A program made the position numbers and the translations under genes. Below are positions 11,060-23,400 of a stretch of DNA of 64,000 nucleotides, in pieces. The notes below the pieces were generated by a model. That model saw only the letters and a program-made list of their open reading frames with translations. It made no database searches and was not told where the DNA came from. The stretch is from contig NC_135199.1 in assembly GCF_050948175.1 (NCBI RefSeq), positions 1,488,001 to 1,552,000 on the forward strand, given 5' to 3'. Each line of letters opens with the position of its first letter. Position 1 is the first letter of the stretch. This stretch comes from Xylocopa sonorina. Its lineage: Eukaryota; Arthropoda; Insecta; Hymenoptera; Apidae.

Positions 11060-12990
11060 GCATGACTGCGTCGTACAGAAACTTACAACCTATTTACTTT
11101 GATACGTAGAAGTAAGAAGCGGTATGGCGTTTCATGGACCTTCGGAAGTCCTTTACTTTAACAAATTGAAACTTAAAATCGTTATACAGTTACATGAATC
11201 TGTAGAAATTACATACCCTGTAACGTAGAACCAGGTAAGCATAATTGCTTTGATTAGAACCTTGCAACTTACATATTTTGAAACGTAGAACTGAGGAGCG
11301 TCATACCGTTACATGGAAATTTGGATGTCAATTATTTTGAATAGTTGATACTTAGAAGAGCTATACAGTAACGTGGATCTGTAGAAATTGTATACATTAT
11401 TATGTAGAACATAGTAAGCATAATTTCTTTGTATGGAACCATGCAAGAAACTTACTTCAACAAGTTGACACTTAGAAGCGCTATACAGTTACATATATCT
11501 GTAATTATTACATACTTTGTAACGTAGAAACCAGGTAAGCAAAACTGTTTTGTATAGGACCTTACAATGTATTTACATTGAAACGTAGAGTTGAGAAGCG
11601 CCATCGTGATGCATTGATGCCTGGAAGTCAATTACGCTGATAAGTTGACACTTAGAACCGCTATAAAGTTACATGAATCTCTAGAAAATACATATTTTGT
11701 AACGTAGAACCAGGTAAGCACAACTGCTGCGTAATGAACTTTACAACTTCTTTACTTTGAAACATAAAACTTAGATGTCCAATCGCGTTGCATGGAACTT
11801 TGGTAAGTTACTTTGATAAGTTGATACTGGAAGCACCAAACAGTTACATGGATCTGTGGAAATTACATGCATAGTAATGCAAAGCCTGGTAAGCACGATA
11901 GTGTTGTATAGGAACTTACAGTTTGCTTACTATGAAACGTAGAACTGAGATACGCCCTCGGGTTGCATGGACCTTTTGAAGATTATTCTAAGTGTCTACT
12001 ACTAAGGGTAAACTTGCCAAAGTAATTGACTTCCAAATGTCCATGCAACCGATGAATTCTACGTCTCAATTCTACGTTTCAAAGTAAGAATTTTGTAAGG
12101 ATCTATACAACGCAATTATACTTAGTAGGTTCTACATTTCAATGCTGCTCTATCACATCGCATTGTACAATAGAACTCTATTGCCTTGACATGCAAACAC
12201 TATAAAGCGCCATCCCGTTGCATGGAACTGTAGAGTTCACATTCTTTAGAAATTTAGAAGCAGATAAGCATAATGCCATGCATAGAAAATTACAGCTTAC
12301 TTACTATGAAACATTGAAATCAGATGCGTCATCGCAATGCATGGAGCATTAGAACTCCACTTCTTTCACAAGCAGGCACTTAAAAGTTCCATCCTGTTGC
12401 ATGGAGCTGTAGAATTTACATTCTTATGAAGTATAAAAGCAGATAAGCATAGTGCTATGCATAGTAGATTACATTATACTTACTTTGAAGTGACGAAATG
12501 AGATGCGCCATCGCATAAACATCGACACGTAGACATCTAGAAACGCTATCTCGTTGCAAGGAAATTTAGGATTCACACTATTTTGAAGTGTAGAAACAGG
12601 TATGAATCGCGATCGCGTTGCATGAAATATTTGTAAACTGTTTCTTCTGAAGAGAAGTAGTAGACGAGCATAATGCATCGCATAGGGCATTACTACTTAT
12701 TTGCTTTGAAACGTTGGAATGAAATGTGTCATCGCGATACATGAAACATTTGAGCTCTATTGCATCGATACTTATGAATCCTACAGTTGCATGCAATGTG
12801 ATGGCGTTTCATTGTGTCTGCGTGCCAATGCATGAGAGTTCTAATGCTTCATGCAACGCGACAGCCTACCTCATTTGAATGTTTCAAGGTAAATTATTTG
12901 TAATGTTCTATTCATTGCATTATGCTTATCTGCTTCTGCTCTTAAAAAGAACGTGAGTTCTACAAATTCATGCAACGGGATAGCGCTTCT
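11060..12990. repeat. Satellite array 2 (diverged ~60-bp monomers, mainly inverted)
   Basis: Blocks mostly on the minus strand repeat TGTAGAAATTACATAC, GTAACGTAGAACCAGGTAAGC and TTGCATGGA at about 60-bp spacing. The first ~950 bp form a subfamily of its own (GTAGAACCAGGTAAGCATAA recurs about every 185 bp), and the part beyond about 12150 resembles array 1. From about 12770 the orientation returns to plus. The ORFs inside are by-products. Confidence 0.85.
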
Positions 12991-13179
12991 AATTGTAACG
13001 TCGGTCGTAGCGCCTGCCACCCATTCCACACATGAGCCTTCTCGCACCCCCAGCATCAATCTCTGGACTCAGGCAATCTGCCGCGCTCGCCTGCAGAACC
13101 GGCAACCAGCAGCGTTCACGCGCGCACACCTGCATGCGCTCACACGCACCAAGCACCGTTGTCACTCGAACCGACTAGT
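12991..13179. other. GC-richer spacer next to the right inverted repeat
   Basis: A CG- and CA-rich segment between the satellite and the repeat copy. Its complement keeps a weak likeness to the GTGCGAGTGAG minisatellite at 5100-5235, suggesting that the inverted repeat extends in degraded form. Confidence 0.4.
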
Positions 13180-13485
13180 ATACATGACTTGTTCACACCA
13201 GTCGTTCATCACCTTTATGGGGACTCTTCCAATTTAAGGAGCCGACTTTACCAGGACCTGTATTCTATTTCTAAGCCTCTTACATATATATACTATATCC
13301 AGACTCATGTATCGCTACATATAAGAATTCATAAACCCAAGTTACACGCGTTATGAATGCAAGACACGAACAACACACACATAATTGTAAGTTTATGCTA
13401 TACTACTCCATTATGCTATTTCATATGTTAAACGCGAAAGACGCGCCGATAGTCCCACCTTTAGTCGCGAGTCCCCACTCGATGG
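13180..13485 (-). repeat. Right copy of a ~300-bp inverted repeat pair
   Basis: Its complement reads GGCGCGTCTTTCGCG, TTAACATATGAAATAGCATA, ACTTACAATTATGTGTGTGT, GATACATGAGTCTGGATATA and so on, aligning step by step with 4830-5110. Similarity looks like 75-80% by eye. It is not obviously coding. Confidence 0.75.
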
Positions 13486-13494
13486 ACCACATCC

Positions 13495-13745
13495 TTTCAT
13501 GATGTTTCAAGTAAATATTTCAAATTGGTATAAATATTAATGTATATTTTATATTTTAGTTAATTCTAAATACAATATCTCCTTAAAATACTCCATTACA
13601 TCTAAAATCCTATTTAATTTCATATTATTTTATGATGTTTTAATTAAATATTTGAAATTGGTTTATATAATTACACTTATCGAATATTATAGTTACTTGA
13701 AAATAGATTATCCCCTCTAAATAAAAATAAATATCTATATATAAT
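13495..13745 (-). repeat. AT-rich ~140-bp repeat, inverted copies
   Basis: Contains phrases such as AAATATTTCAAATTGGT, TACATCTAAAATCC and TTTCATATTATTT that are the complement of the units at 8771-9180. About two diverged copies. Confidence 0.65.
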
Positions 13746-15628
13746 ATAAGTCGATCATTTATTTGCATCGTCCCAGTTCGCTTTCTTTCCTTCGAGGCTT
13801 GCAAATTCCTTTTCATTATTCTAGTAATTCGTACTTTGGAAGGTATCTAGTACGTCTGAGATTAATACAGAGACCAATCGTCAGAGATTAATCAGTTAAG
13901 ACTAAAAATATCGAAATTAAGAAAAAAATTGTATATTGCACGTAAAAGAATGCAAATAGTAGACGAAATTATTACAGAAAAAGCGTAGGTATGTAGTTCG
14001 ATTCAAACTCATTTATTAATCGGAGCCAAGATACAGTCTGTCCTCGAGGCAGTACTTTTACAATAACAAGGTATTATATTTTTTGAAAAATAAGAATTGT
14101 ACTAGATTAATAATAATAGTATAAATCGAGAGTATTAGATATTTCGCTGCATCTAAGGACAAAATTTCATGTACAATATTAGAATTACAGATTCAGGCCA
14201 CAACGTCGAAATAGAATAGAGACAGAATAGACGATGAACATTCGATAGAGAGGATCTAACCATTAGTAGAAAGTAGGTAACTACCATTCGTTCAAATGTA
14301 TCGAAACAGAACATCGTTAGGTTCATATATTAGTTAATACACTATTTAAGTCTCGGGTATGAGTTGCGCATACATTCGTGCGAAAAATCAAATTCCTCGT
14401 ATTTAGTTGAGCGGGGAGGGGGGTTATTATATTTACGTAAAATCAAATATTAGAGACTCACGCGCAACAACGTTCCATTTTCATTGAGACAAGGAACTAC
14501 CATTCCATACCACGAGTTCGAATATATAATTTGTTTGAATATGAAAACGAAATAGCCAACATTGTAACAAATCCACGCTTCTGTATGAAAATAATTTGTC
14601 TAACAAGACACAAGAATTGTCTGTTCTATCTACAGTTGGAGAAGCGGAACGAAACATAAATATAAGTTCAAATGGAAATTCCGATTAATAATTACTTTTA
14701 TTCGTCTGTTGTATATTTCTGTCTTCTAGTTTTAAAATAACCCTTTTGTTACAATAAATTATTTTCGAACACCTCTTTTAACCTGTTTGATATGATAAAT
14801 AACTCAGAATCGCCTAACCAGTACTCTTTATACAACAAGTGTTAGAATATGTTATATTATCAAACACTTAGATAATAATGTATGTATATTTTTTTTGTTT
14901 TCTGTCTGCAACTATCATACATTTAACTACTAGTTTATTGTTAGATCACTAAAGAACTTGTTACCAATTAGTATAATTTATTTTTCTTTTCCTTCATTTC
15001 TTATTTTTTCATCACTCTCACAAGAGATCCGAGATTATAAGATATCAGCACATTTTTCCTCTGTCACTTTTTGTCGTTTTTACCTTTTTTGGATAAATCT
15101 GTCCCAGATAGAGCTGCAGGAAGTTCCAAGACTATTGAGACTAAAGACGATAAAAGCTGTCGCGAAAAAAATACCAGTTGGTAAGGTAAGTGAAATTAAT
15201 GAAAAGCGTAATTCTCTGTTCTCTTGTGTTCATCACAGTACTCGAAATAGGGGATAGATTCTTCTCGCGTGGATGGTTGCAGCGATACCTCGAGCTAATG
15301 CACACTGTTCCCACTATTCTGGACTGGAACGGTATTGATGCTCCATAATAAATATATTGTCGTGACAAGAGTGTACGACAGCGGTTAAAATGCTTACCAA
15401 CGAATCTCTACTTTTGCGTATATTGTCCAAAAGAAATTATATCGAGAAGTTCCGTTGACTCAACATTCTGCAGAAGTTTGCAATTGTGCCTAATTTATTC
15501 TCTGCGGGACACATTATAATATAGTTTTATGCATGTGATTAGTACCATTAACATCAACTATACAGTTATTGCTATGGAAGCAGTACGACGATTCAGAATC
15601 CCCGATAAATTCAAGTGGACTTATACAT
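13746..15628. other. Intergenic, nothing recognised
   Basis: AT-rich sequence. A 99-codon plus-strand ORF (14958-15257) followed by a gtaagt-like site has no recognisable domain. No transposon ends seen. Confidence 0.5.
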
Positions 15629-15906
15629 ACGTACATACATATATACATCATACATACATACATACATACATCATACATACATCATGCATACATCATACAT
15701 ACATCATGCATACATCATACATACATCATGCATACATCATACATACATCATGCATACATACATACATACATACATACATACATACATACATACATACATA
15801 CATACATACATACATACATACATACATACATACATACATACATACATACATACATACATACATACATACATACATACATACATACATACATACATACATA
15901 CATACA
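15629..15906. repeat. (CATA)n microsatellite, ~280 bp
   Basis: The first ~130 bp are a variant pattern in which CATACATCATG blocks of 22 bp recur; the rest is a pure CATA run of about 40 units ending in CACACACGCG. It produces overlapping spurious ORFs in five frames. Confidence 0.98.
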
Positions 15907-16340
15907 CACACGCGCAAACACACACACACATACAGCACGTACGTAAGTATATATATATATTATATATTGTCTGTAAGTATATATAATCTAATCTACGTAT
16001 AACTTTTAAAATTACAGTAGTTCTCAAATTCTAATTTACCATATATCCATAAATTCAATTGAATTTATCGTCGACGCTGGAGTTGCGTAACTTACAACAC
16101 GTTATTATACAAACAGCTCTTATGTTTTAACATATAATATTTTTCCCTACTGCATTTTTGTTTGATTTTTTTTCTTTCTTTATATACATAGCAGTTCTAG
16201 CGGTAACTACCATTAATAACAACTAATACGCAGTTTATCGACGATGCAACGGCACAGCACAAGCATGTCGTCGGACAAGGTTGCTGTAAACCGGAAGCCG
16301 CGGCATAGTGGATAAATTACATATTACAATGTATTCAACG

Positions 16341-16991
16341 TTTATTCAGTGCGCTATTATCTCGATTAATTAATTAATTAATTACCTTTATTGTCAATAC
16401 ATTCGGAACAACGCCGTTGCACTCTCGACAACAGGCTCTTATTAATATTTTCTGATCCAGGATCTTTTCCTCCTTGTTCCAGCTACATTTCCCCGCGTTC
16501 ATCTTTTCATCGTTTTCTTTTGCGTATCCATACTTATTTGTTCATTCTGAACGAACAACAAGCAAAGACAAAATACCGATACGCTAGAACGATTCAACAA
16601 ATGTGTCCTTTAGAGAACGTCCGAATGGATTAACCAGTACCGTCGATTACAAGGCGAACTGTTACATAACTGTATGTATTGACTCGCAAGTAGTTGAATC
16701 ATTTTTCAATACTTGCCTAGGTACTTAATATATACGTATATATATCTTACTTGTGTTTATACGTGTATGTACGCATTTGTTTATACTTCTTGTTGAAAGA
16801 TGTGCGTGTATTACTTGCTTGTAAAATTATCTCGTATATGCCTTCCTCCCTAGTTTCTCCTTGTGTCCCCTCCTTCGCTTTCACCCTCGCCCCTTCTTTT
16901 CATCTTTTCTATTTTCTTAAACGTATTGAAACACACATACTTCCCTCGAATCGCACCCACGCATTCATTCATTCGAAACCAGACGGTCACA

Positions 16992-17062
<71 letters not shown>

Positions 17063-17236
17063 GCGCGCGCTTAATATGTTTCCTGTGCGCGCGTGTAAAG
17101 TTTGCAATTACCCAAATCCTCTAGTTTCCGTCGTCTCTGCTCAGCCCTTAGTACGATGGCAGAACTTGTAGGTGAACGCTAAATCGCAATAGATTCGTAC
17201 GTCGTTCCAAATCCAATTTGAACTGGACCGATGTTC
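16341..17236 (-). other. Probable tomosyn 3' UTR with candidate poly(A) signals
   Basis: Downstream of the stop codon no ORF continues. On the minus strand AATAAA occurs at 16387-16392 and 16341-16346, which would give a 3' UTR of about 0.85-0.9 kb containing the GA/CT tract. Later signals are equally possible, so the end is a guess. Confidence 0.3.
16994..17070. repeat. (CT)n microsatellite ending in (CG)n
   Basis: CTCTCT units with three TTT interruptions, ending TCGCGCGCGC. It lies about 170 bp 3' of the tomosyn stop codon and so may be in the 3' UTR as a (GA)n run. Confidence 0.97.
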
Positions 17237-17499
17237 TCATAGCTGATACCATTTCTTGTCTTTGTACTTGAGCATCAGTCCGTGTGCGGACTGTGAGAAA
17301 CTCTCAGCTTCCGCCATCATACGGGCCGTCCGATCCTCGAGATGCGACAACTTCTCACCACGCTCGACGACCATCTGATGCGCCATGTTGACCTCGCCCG
17401 CGGCGGTCGTTGCGCGCTCTCGAAGACCTTCCGCCGCCGCGTTCGGTCCTGGTATGTGTTTCGCTACTGTGCGCGACGCTCGCCCGCTAGACTCACCAA
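17237..17499 (-). CDS. tomosyn: tomosyn last coding exon, R-SNARE motif
   Basis: A 263-bp terminal coding exon encoding GESSGRASRTVAKHIPGPNA and the SNARE coiled coil VNMAHQMVVERGEKLSHLED, RTARMMAEAESFSQSAHGLM, ending KYKDKKWYQL and TGA. The heptad pattern and the zero-layer Arg of VERGEKL (codon 17360-17362) match VAMP-type R-SNAREs. There is no transmembrane anchor, as expected of the decoy SNARE tomosyn. The exon is strikingly GC-rich for this window. Confidence 0.97.
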
Positions 17500-20400
17500 C
17501 TGTGAATAAGAGAAATTCAAATATTTACGTTAATTCCAATTATTGGTCAAAATCCTATTAATGTCCACGTGTGTGGATCTATTATATAAAATGTTTGATG
17601 TTGTTCTGTGATATTATTTAATGTCATTGGAGGAATTTGATGTATAAGTGTTTGTAGAAATCCACTTTTATGTAGGATTTGGTACAAGAAATAATTAGAG
17701 TACTATAGCATGTTATTCAATTGGGTGCATAGGAGGACTTAATGATGAACGTTACATCATTTTTGAAGGTTTAATATTATTGCTACAGTTTGTTAGACTT
17801 ACATAATTCTTCTCTATCGAGACTTCGTGATCCACCGCCAAAGAGGCCTTTAAAGAAACTCTCTTTTGGCGGCTCGGGCATGTCGTGGCCAATAAATAAG
17901 TCGCCCATCATTTCAGTTAATTCACCACTGAAAAGAGTTAATTTTGAGTATTTGAAATTATAAATTTATACAATTTAAATCAAAGTTGTATAATTTCTTA
18001 TGCAAAAAGTGTTTGACGTGTATTTTCCTATTTGTTAAATAATTTCGAAGATAAAAGCATAATGAAATGTTGATTATTTGCGCTATTAATTATTCGTTAA
18101 TCGATATTCTTATAATCGATCGTGCGTCTCGTCGATTACGCCTGGCAAAAATACCAAATCAAAGATGGAATCGTACCAAAATTGACTGGATACAGAGAAC
18201 TTCTGAATCTCAGTGGGCGATGAAAGGTATAAGCCGTGGCCCCGGTTGCTCAGACAAATAGTTTTTGCAATTCTGTAAGAAAGATGTGGTATGTTACTAC
18301 GGTATTTGTTCGTACCGAAGAATCCGTACGAAACGTGTGAATGTATCGGGGGATGTAGTCCCATAATTCAAATAATGTGCAGACACAAACATATTTTAAA
18401 TAAGTTCCACCGTCTAATTAAAATAGTAATGACAATCGAAGCGACTCGTCAAATGACGTTTGCAGAAATATTATAAAGTGACAAAGACATAGTATAGGAA
18501 TAAAAAGTAATGATACAATCGAAAGAAATGTAATGTATACAGCACGCAAGGCATTGCATATTATATAAAATACATATTGTGAAAGGTGTATTTTATAGAT
18601 CACTTACTGATCGGTATCGCCATTAACAAAGAGTTGATGACCCCATATGGACAACATGGGGTCTACAATGCCATGTTTTGTAGTCTGAAAACTGTTAGAG
18701 ATTATAGAGACAGTAGAAAAGTGAGCGTTAAGCCATACACCAGTAAAAAGAAATTTAGTTTCAATAATCAATATTAACCCTTAAAACATCGAATTTATAT
18801 ATACATATATGTCTAAAAGATTCTTCTGATAAATGTATTTCGCTTGAATACACGATCCCAGTTTATCCAAGTATTAAAAAAAGAGAACCGATGCAAAAAC
18901 AATAATAGGTAGAAAATAAAAATGTAAATTTTTGTTTAGGAAACTTGCTGTTGTGGAAACAGACTTTGTAAGTTTAACAAAGTACAGTGAATTGAGAAAA
19001 TATTCATATTCTTGTTAGAAAAATTACGAATGCTATATACAGTTCTATATAAAAATATAATGACAATATCATTTAGCAGTAAAAGAATAATTTCAAAACA
19101 TTTGTTAGTTCTGTTAATAAGATTTGTTAAACTATAACAATACAACAATATTTTATATTGAGGTAAATTACAAAAATTACTAAGAGATTTGTATACACAC
19201 AATAGATATGGAATAAATAATTTTATATAAAATCTATATATTCTATTAGATTGTTATTTTACTGTTTTATTAAGGGTCACAGCACTTGCTACTAAAACTT
19301 AATTATAATGAAACGAGTGGTAAGTGATAATGCGAGACGAAAGGAAAGAGGTCCAAGGGGCACTTGTCAATGCTACGAAATTTTTTAAACAACTCGCGAT
19401 CGATTCAAAACTCAAAACAAATGCAAACTCGCTCCTACACTCATACACGTATATATTCGTACTAAACAATTAACATTATGTTACTAATTAGAATATGAAT
19501 ATTCTTTATTATTCACTATACACACAGAAGGAATACTACACAAAGAATAATATATATTAGGGATGCAAATTTGCTATGAGTTTAAGAAGAAGTAACTGCC
19601 AATTCGATAGCACAGTAGAAAAGAATCATTTTTTCAGCTAACTATTTAAAAGATATGTATGGTACAGTACAAATATCGTATAATGCGTCCTACGTAAAAA
19701 AGCATGCTATTAGCATATTAAGAGTTAACGAGTAAACGTTATTGTAGTAAAGAAATTACATGCTGTATATGTTGCTTATTATCATTTCACTAAATGTAAT
19801 TAATTATTCCATGTTTAGAGTGGTGTCGTAGACTTAAATACAGTGGGTGATTAGTTAACGAACACAATGCGTTAAAATAAAATATTTGTTATCCGATCAT
19901 CGATATACCATAATTTTGGGGGGAATTTGATTAATTCTTTCGGGAAATACAAAAAAAAGATAAAAATGATTTTTTATACTACGTTTATTTATTTTAGTTT
20001 TTTTTCGTTTGTAGAAAATTAAAGAATCTGTCTAATGTCTATTGCTTTTCTCTGTTCTTCAAGATTTTTCGAAAGTGATTAATAACAGACATTGTAGAGA
20101 TCCCTAAACCTATTGATCTCGAAATAATTTGGTTGCCATTCTAAAACTATTGTTCTGACATCCTCCCATTTGTTCAGAAGATCCTTAGTAGCAGATGTCA
20201 GCATTGGTCGTTTTTCGTTTTCTTCTTTTTCAGAGTTTTCTTAGAGTTCTTCTGCCGTCAGATCATTTTCATCTTAATTCACTACCAATTCCAGATCTCT
20301 AGCAATTGTCACAATTATTATCTATAATTTTAGGGACATCATCTTGGTCTCCCTGAATGGATGACGAACACAATTTTTACCAAACAGTATTCAGTTGTCA

Positions 20401-23400
20401 TTGACTGACTTCTAACCATGCCTTTTAAATGAGACGCAAAGCCTCAAGAATATCAAATTTAACTTTCCAAAATATTTCCAATACTATCATTGAGGAAAAC
20501 TGGCATGCTTCAAAACACCGATGAAACAGCGAGCGAGTACAATATCTTAAATCTCTTTATCCATTGACTGAATCAAATAGGTAATCTTTCAAGGCAGAAG
20601 TTGAACTGTCAGCCATGGAAAATCTTTTGTGTGATCCGATGCATTTTCCAATACTAACAGTGATTTTAATGGCAATTGATTAGTCTGAGGGTAACCTTTG
20701 ATGCTTGGGGTACAAATATTAAACAGCTATTCTTTGAAGAGAATTTTTTTAAATGCTCTAGGGTTTTCAGAATGATAAAAAAGAAGTGGTTCAAGCTTTA
20801 TGTCACCACTAGCGTTAACTTCTCCAAGTAACGCCAATTGATCTTTCGCCCGAAATATTTTTTTCATCTTTCGTAATGTAGATACAGTTTGGCATGCGTT
20901 TCCAAAATAAGCCAGTTTAATCGCAACTGAAAATTTGTTGTAAACAATATTCTCCTCCTGTAGTAGCATACTCCATGCATTATCACATGTTTAATGTCAG
21001 ATCTCCTTTTAAACTTTGCAAACCATCCAGTGGTAGCCTTAAATTCTACCTTCTCATGAGACAAATGCAGAGTTTGTTTTTTCCATTCTTCAAAATTTTC
21101 TCTAGCTTTCCATTGATTATATCTTTCTTAGCTGTGCGATGCATATTGTTTAGCAGCATCAGACATCCTCTGCCTACCTTCTATCTAGGCTATTATCTCT
21201 TGTTTAGTTTTTATAGTGAGCATATTTCTTGATATTACACTCTTCATAGGGCCCATAATATTATCAGAAACTGTTGGCGAAACAAATTTTTCTTCTTCTT
21301 CTAATTTAAAAATAAAAGTGCTAATATATAACTACATATAATTAATATATGTATAATTAATGGGAAAATCATCACTTTATATAATCATTTTATATAAAAA
21401 ATTCAAAGAGCAACTAGAATAATGTCGAAAACAAAAATCAACTAGCACACAAAAAAGTTATGTATATAAGTGTTAAAGTAAAATACAATTTTACGAATAA
21501 ACTGCAAGATTCGAATTGCCCAAACATTAAAATTTTCTGCGAACGTGTTTATTGTCCGAATTGTTTGCTATCCGAAGTCTTCGTTAATCGATTACCCACT
21601 GTATATGTTTATTAATTGTATCTATTCTGAACATAGACTCAACTACAAAATACATGATGCACCGTTCATCTATGAAGTGAAACAAATTTTCGAATTCTTT
21701 CGAGTTTAAGGTGTAAGAAAATTTCAACGATTTTTAATTAAAGTTATCATGAAAATAGTTTCAACTAATTTATGTACGGATAAATTAAATTATTATCTGT
21801 GAAATTAAATTTAAGTTAAACGATTAATTGCGTTTCTCTAATACAATACCAATACACTTGTTATTAAATGGTATGAAATTTACCAATCCATAATTACTAG
21901 GTTTTAATTTGGGTGGAAAAAGAATTACAATAATAAATAAATAAATGTATACGTATCGAAAAGATTTTAAATATTAAAAAATTAAAACATTTTACAAATA
22001 AAAATATGACGTCTTGATTACTACATATAGTCGAGTTTATGGGAAAAAATTGTGTTTCCGTTTAAAAATATAAAAATAGCCTTTTAACTTTACCAATAAA
22101 GAAACAATCTTCCTGGAATGTTTAATATATCATTCTATGCTTCCATTTGGATATGAATGCTAATAATCCTTTTATTATATTGTCCCAGCATTAAGTCGTC
22201 CGGAAAGTTCGTGTCGATTTTCAGTAGATAGTATAAGGACAGGTTTGAATACACCAGATGGATTGAAAATATATATACATATTTGTAAAAAATTTTGATT
22301 ACGATACATTAATTTTTGTCAATTTCATACGCCTTTGAATATGAAGGCAAAGTGCATTATAGGCATTTAATGGTTCTCTTTTACCGGAAAGACAAAAATA
22401 CCACACAAATGGCAAACAAGATATGCGGTGTTTATGACGAAGATACTGTAGCTGGAGGAACTATGCGTAAGTGGGATTGTTAGGTTTAAAGCTGGTAATT
22501 TCAACCTTGAAGATCACGAACGCTCAAGTAGGTCCTCCACCACAGATGAAGATCAGATTAAAACATTGATCAAGAATAGCTCACGCTGTATGACACATGA
22601 ATTAGTAGAAATGTTAAAAATATCAAAGTTTACCGTTCACAAGCATTTTATGAAGGCTATATAATATATTTTATATTATGAATTATATTTTATTATATTA
22701 TGAAGGTTATATATTGTATTTAGCTATATAAACCGTTTTGATGTATGGGTTTCCCATATTTAAGGAAGGAAAATCTGACGAATCATATTTCCATTTGCGA
22801 CTCGCTCTATAAATACAACGAGGAGACACTGTTTTTAAAGCAAGTAAATGACGGCGGATGGAAAATGGATCATTTATAACAATGTTGACTGAAAAAGATT
22901 TTGAGGAAAACGAAATAATCCACCTTTAAGCACTTTAAACGCCGGTCTTCATCGGAAAACAGTTATACTTTGTATCTGATGGGAATGGAAGAGAATTCTG
23001 CATTATAAAATTTTACCAAACAATAAATTAAGAAAAGTATTGCTTCCACATAAATGAGTTAAAGACAGCAATTGAACAAAAATTGGAAATAGCTAATCGA
23101 ACGGCCTATGCAAACTGCACAGCCTCGTATGTCATTGGCAACTCGACAAAAGTTCTTGGAGCTCTGTTCCATCCTATTCACTAAACCTCGTGCACTCAAA
23201 TTTCCAACCTATTACAATATCGCTTTAATTGAAAAATCTTTGACTCCTTGATAGAAATAAAAAATCGTATAGAAAAGTTTTCCGCCGATAAACTTGAGAA
23301 GTTCTGGAAAGACAAATTTTTCAAGTTATCAGAAAGATGGAGGAAGGTTATGGAACAGAGTTGCGCAAACTTTCCAGACAACCCAATAAAAGAACCCTGT

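Noticed and set aside
15529..16027. Long overlapping ORFs of His-Thr-Tyr-Ile or Met-Tyr-Val-Cys repeats
   Set aside because: They are translations of the CATA microsatellite in several frames, not genes.
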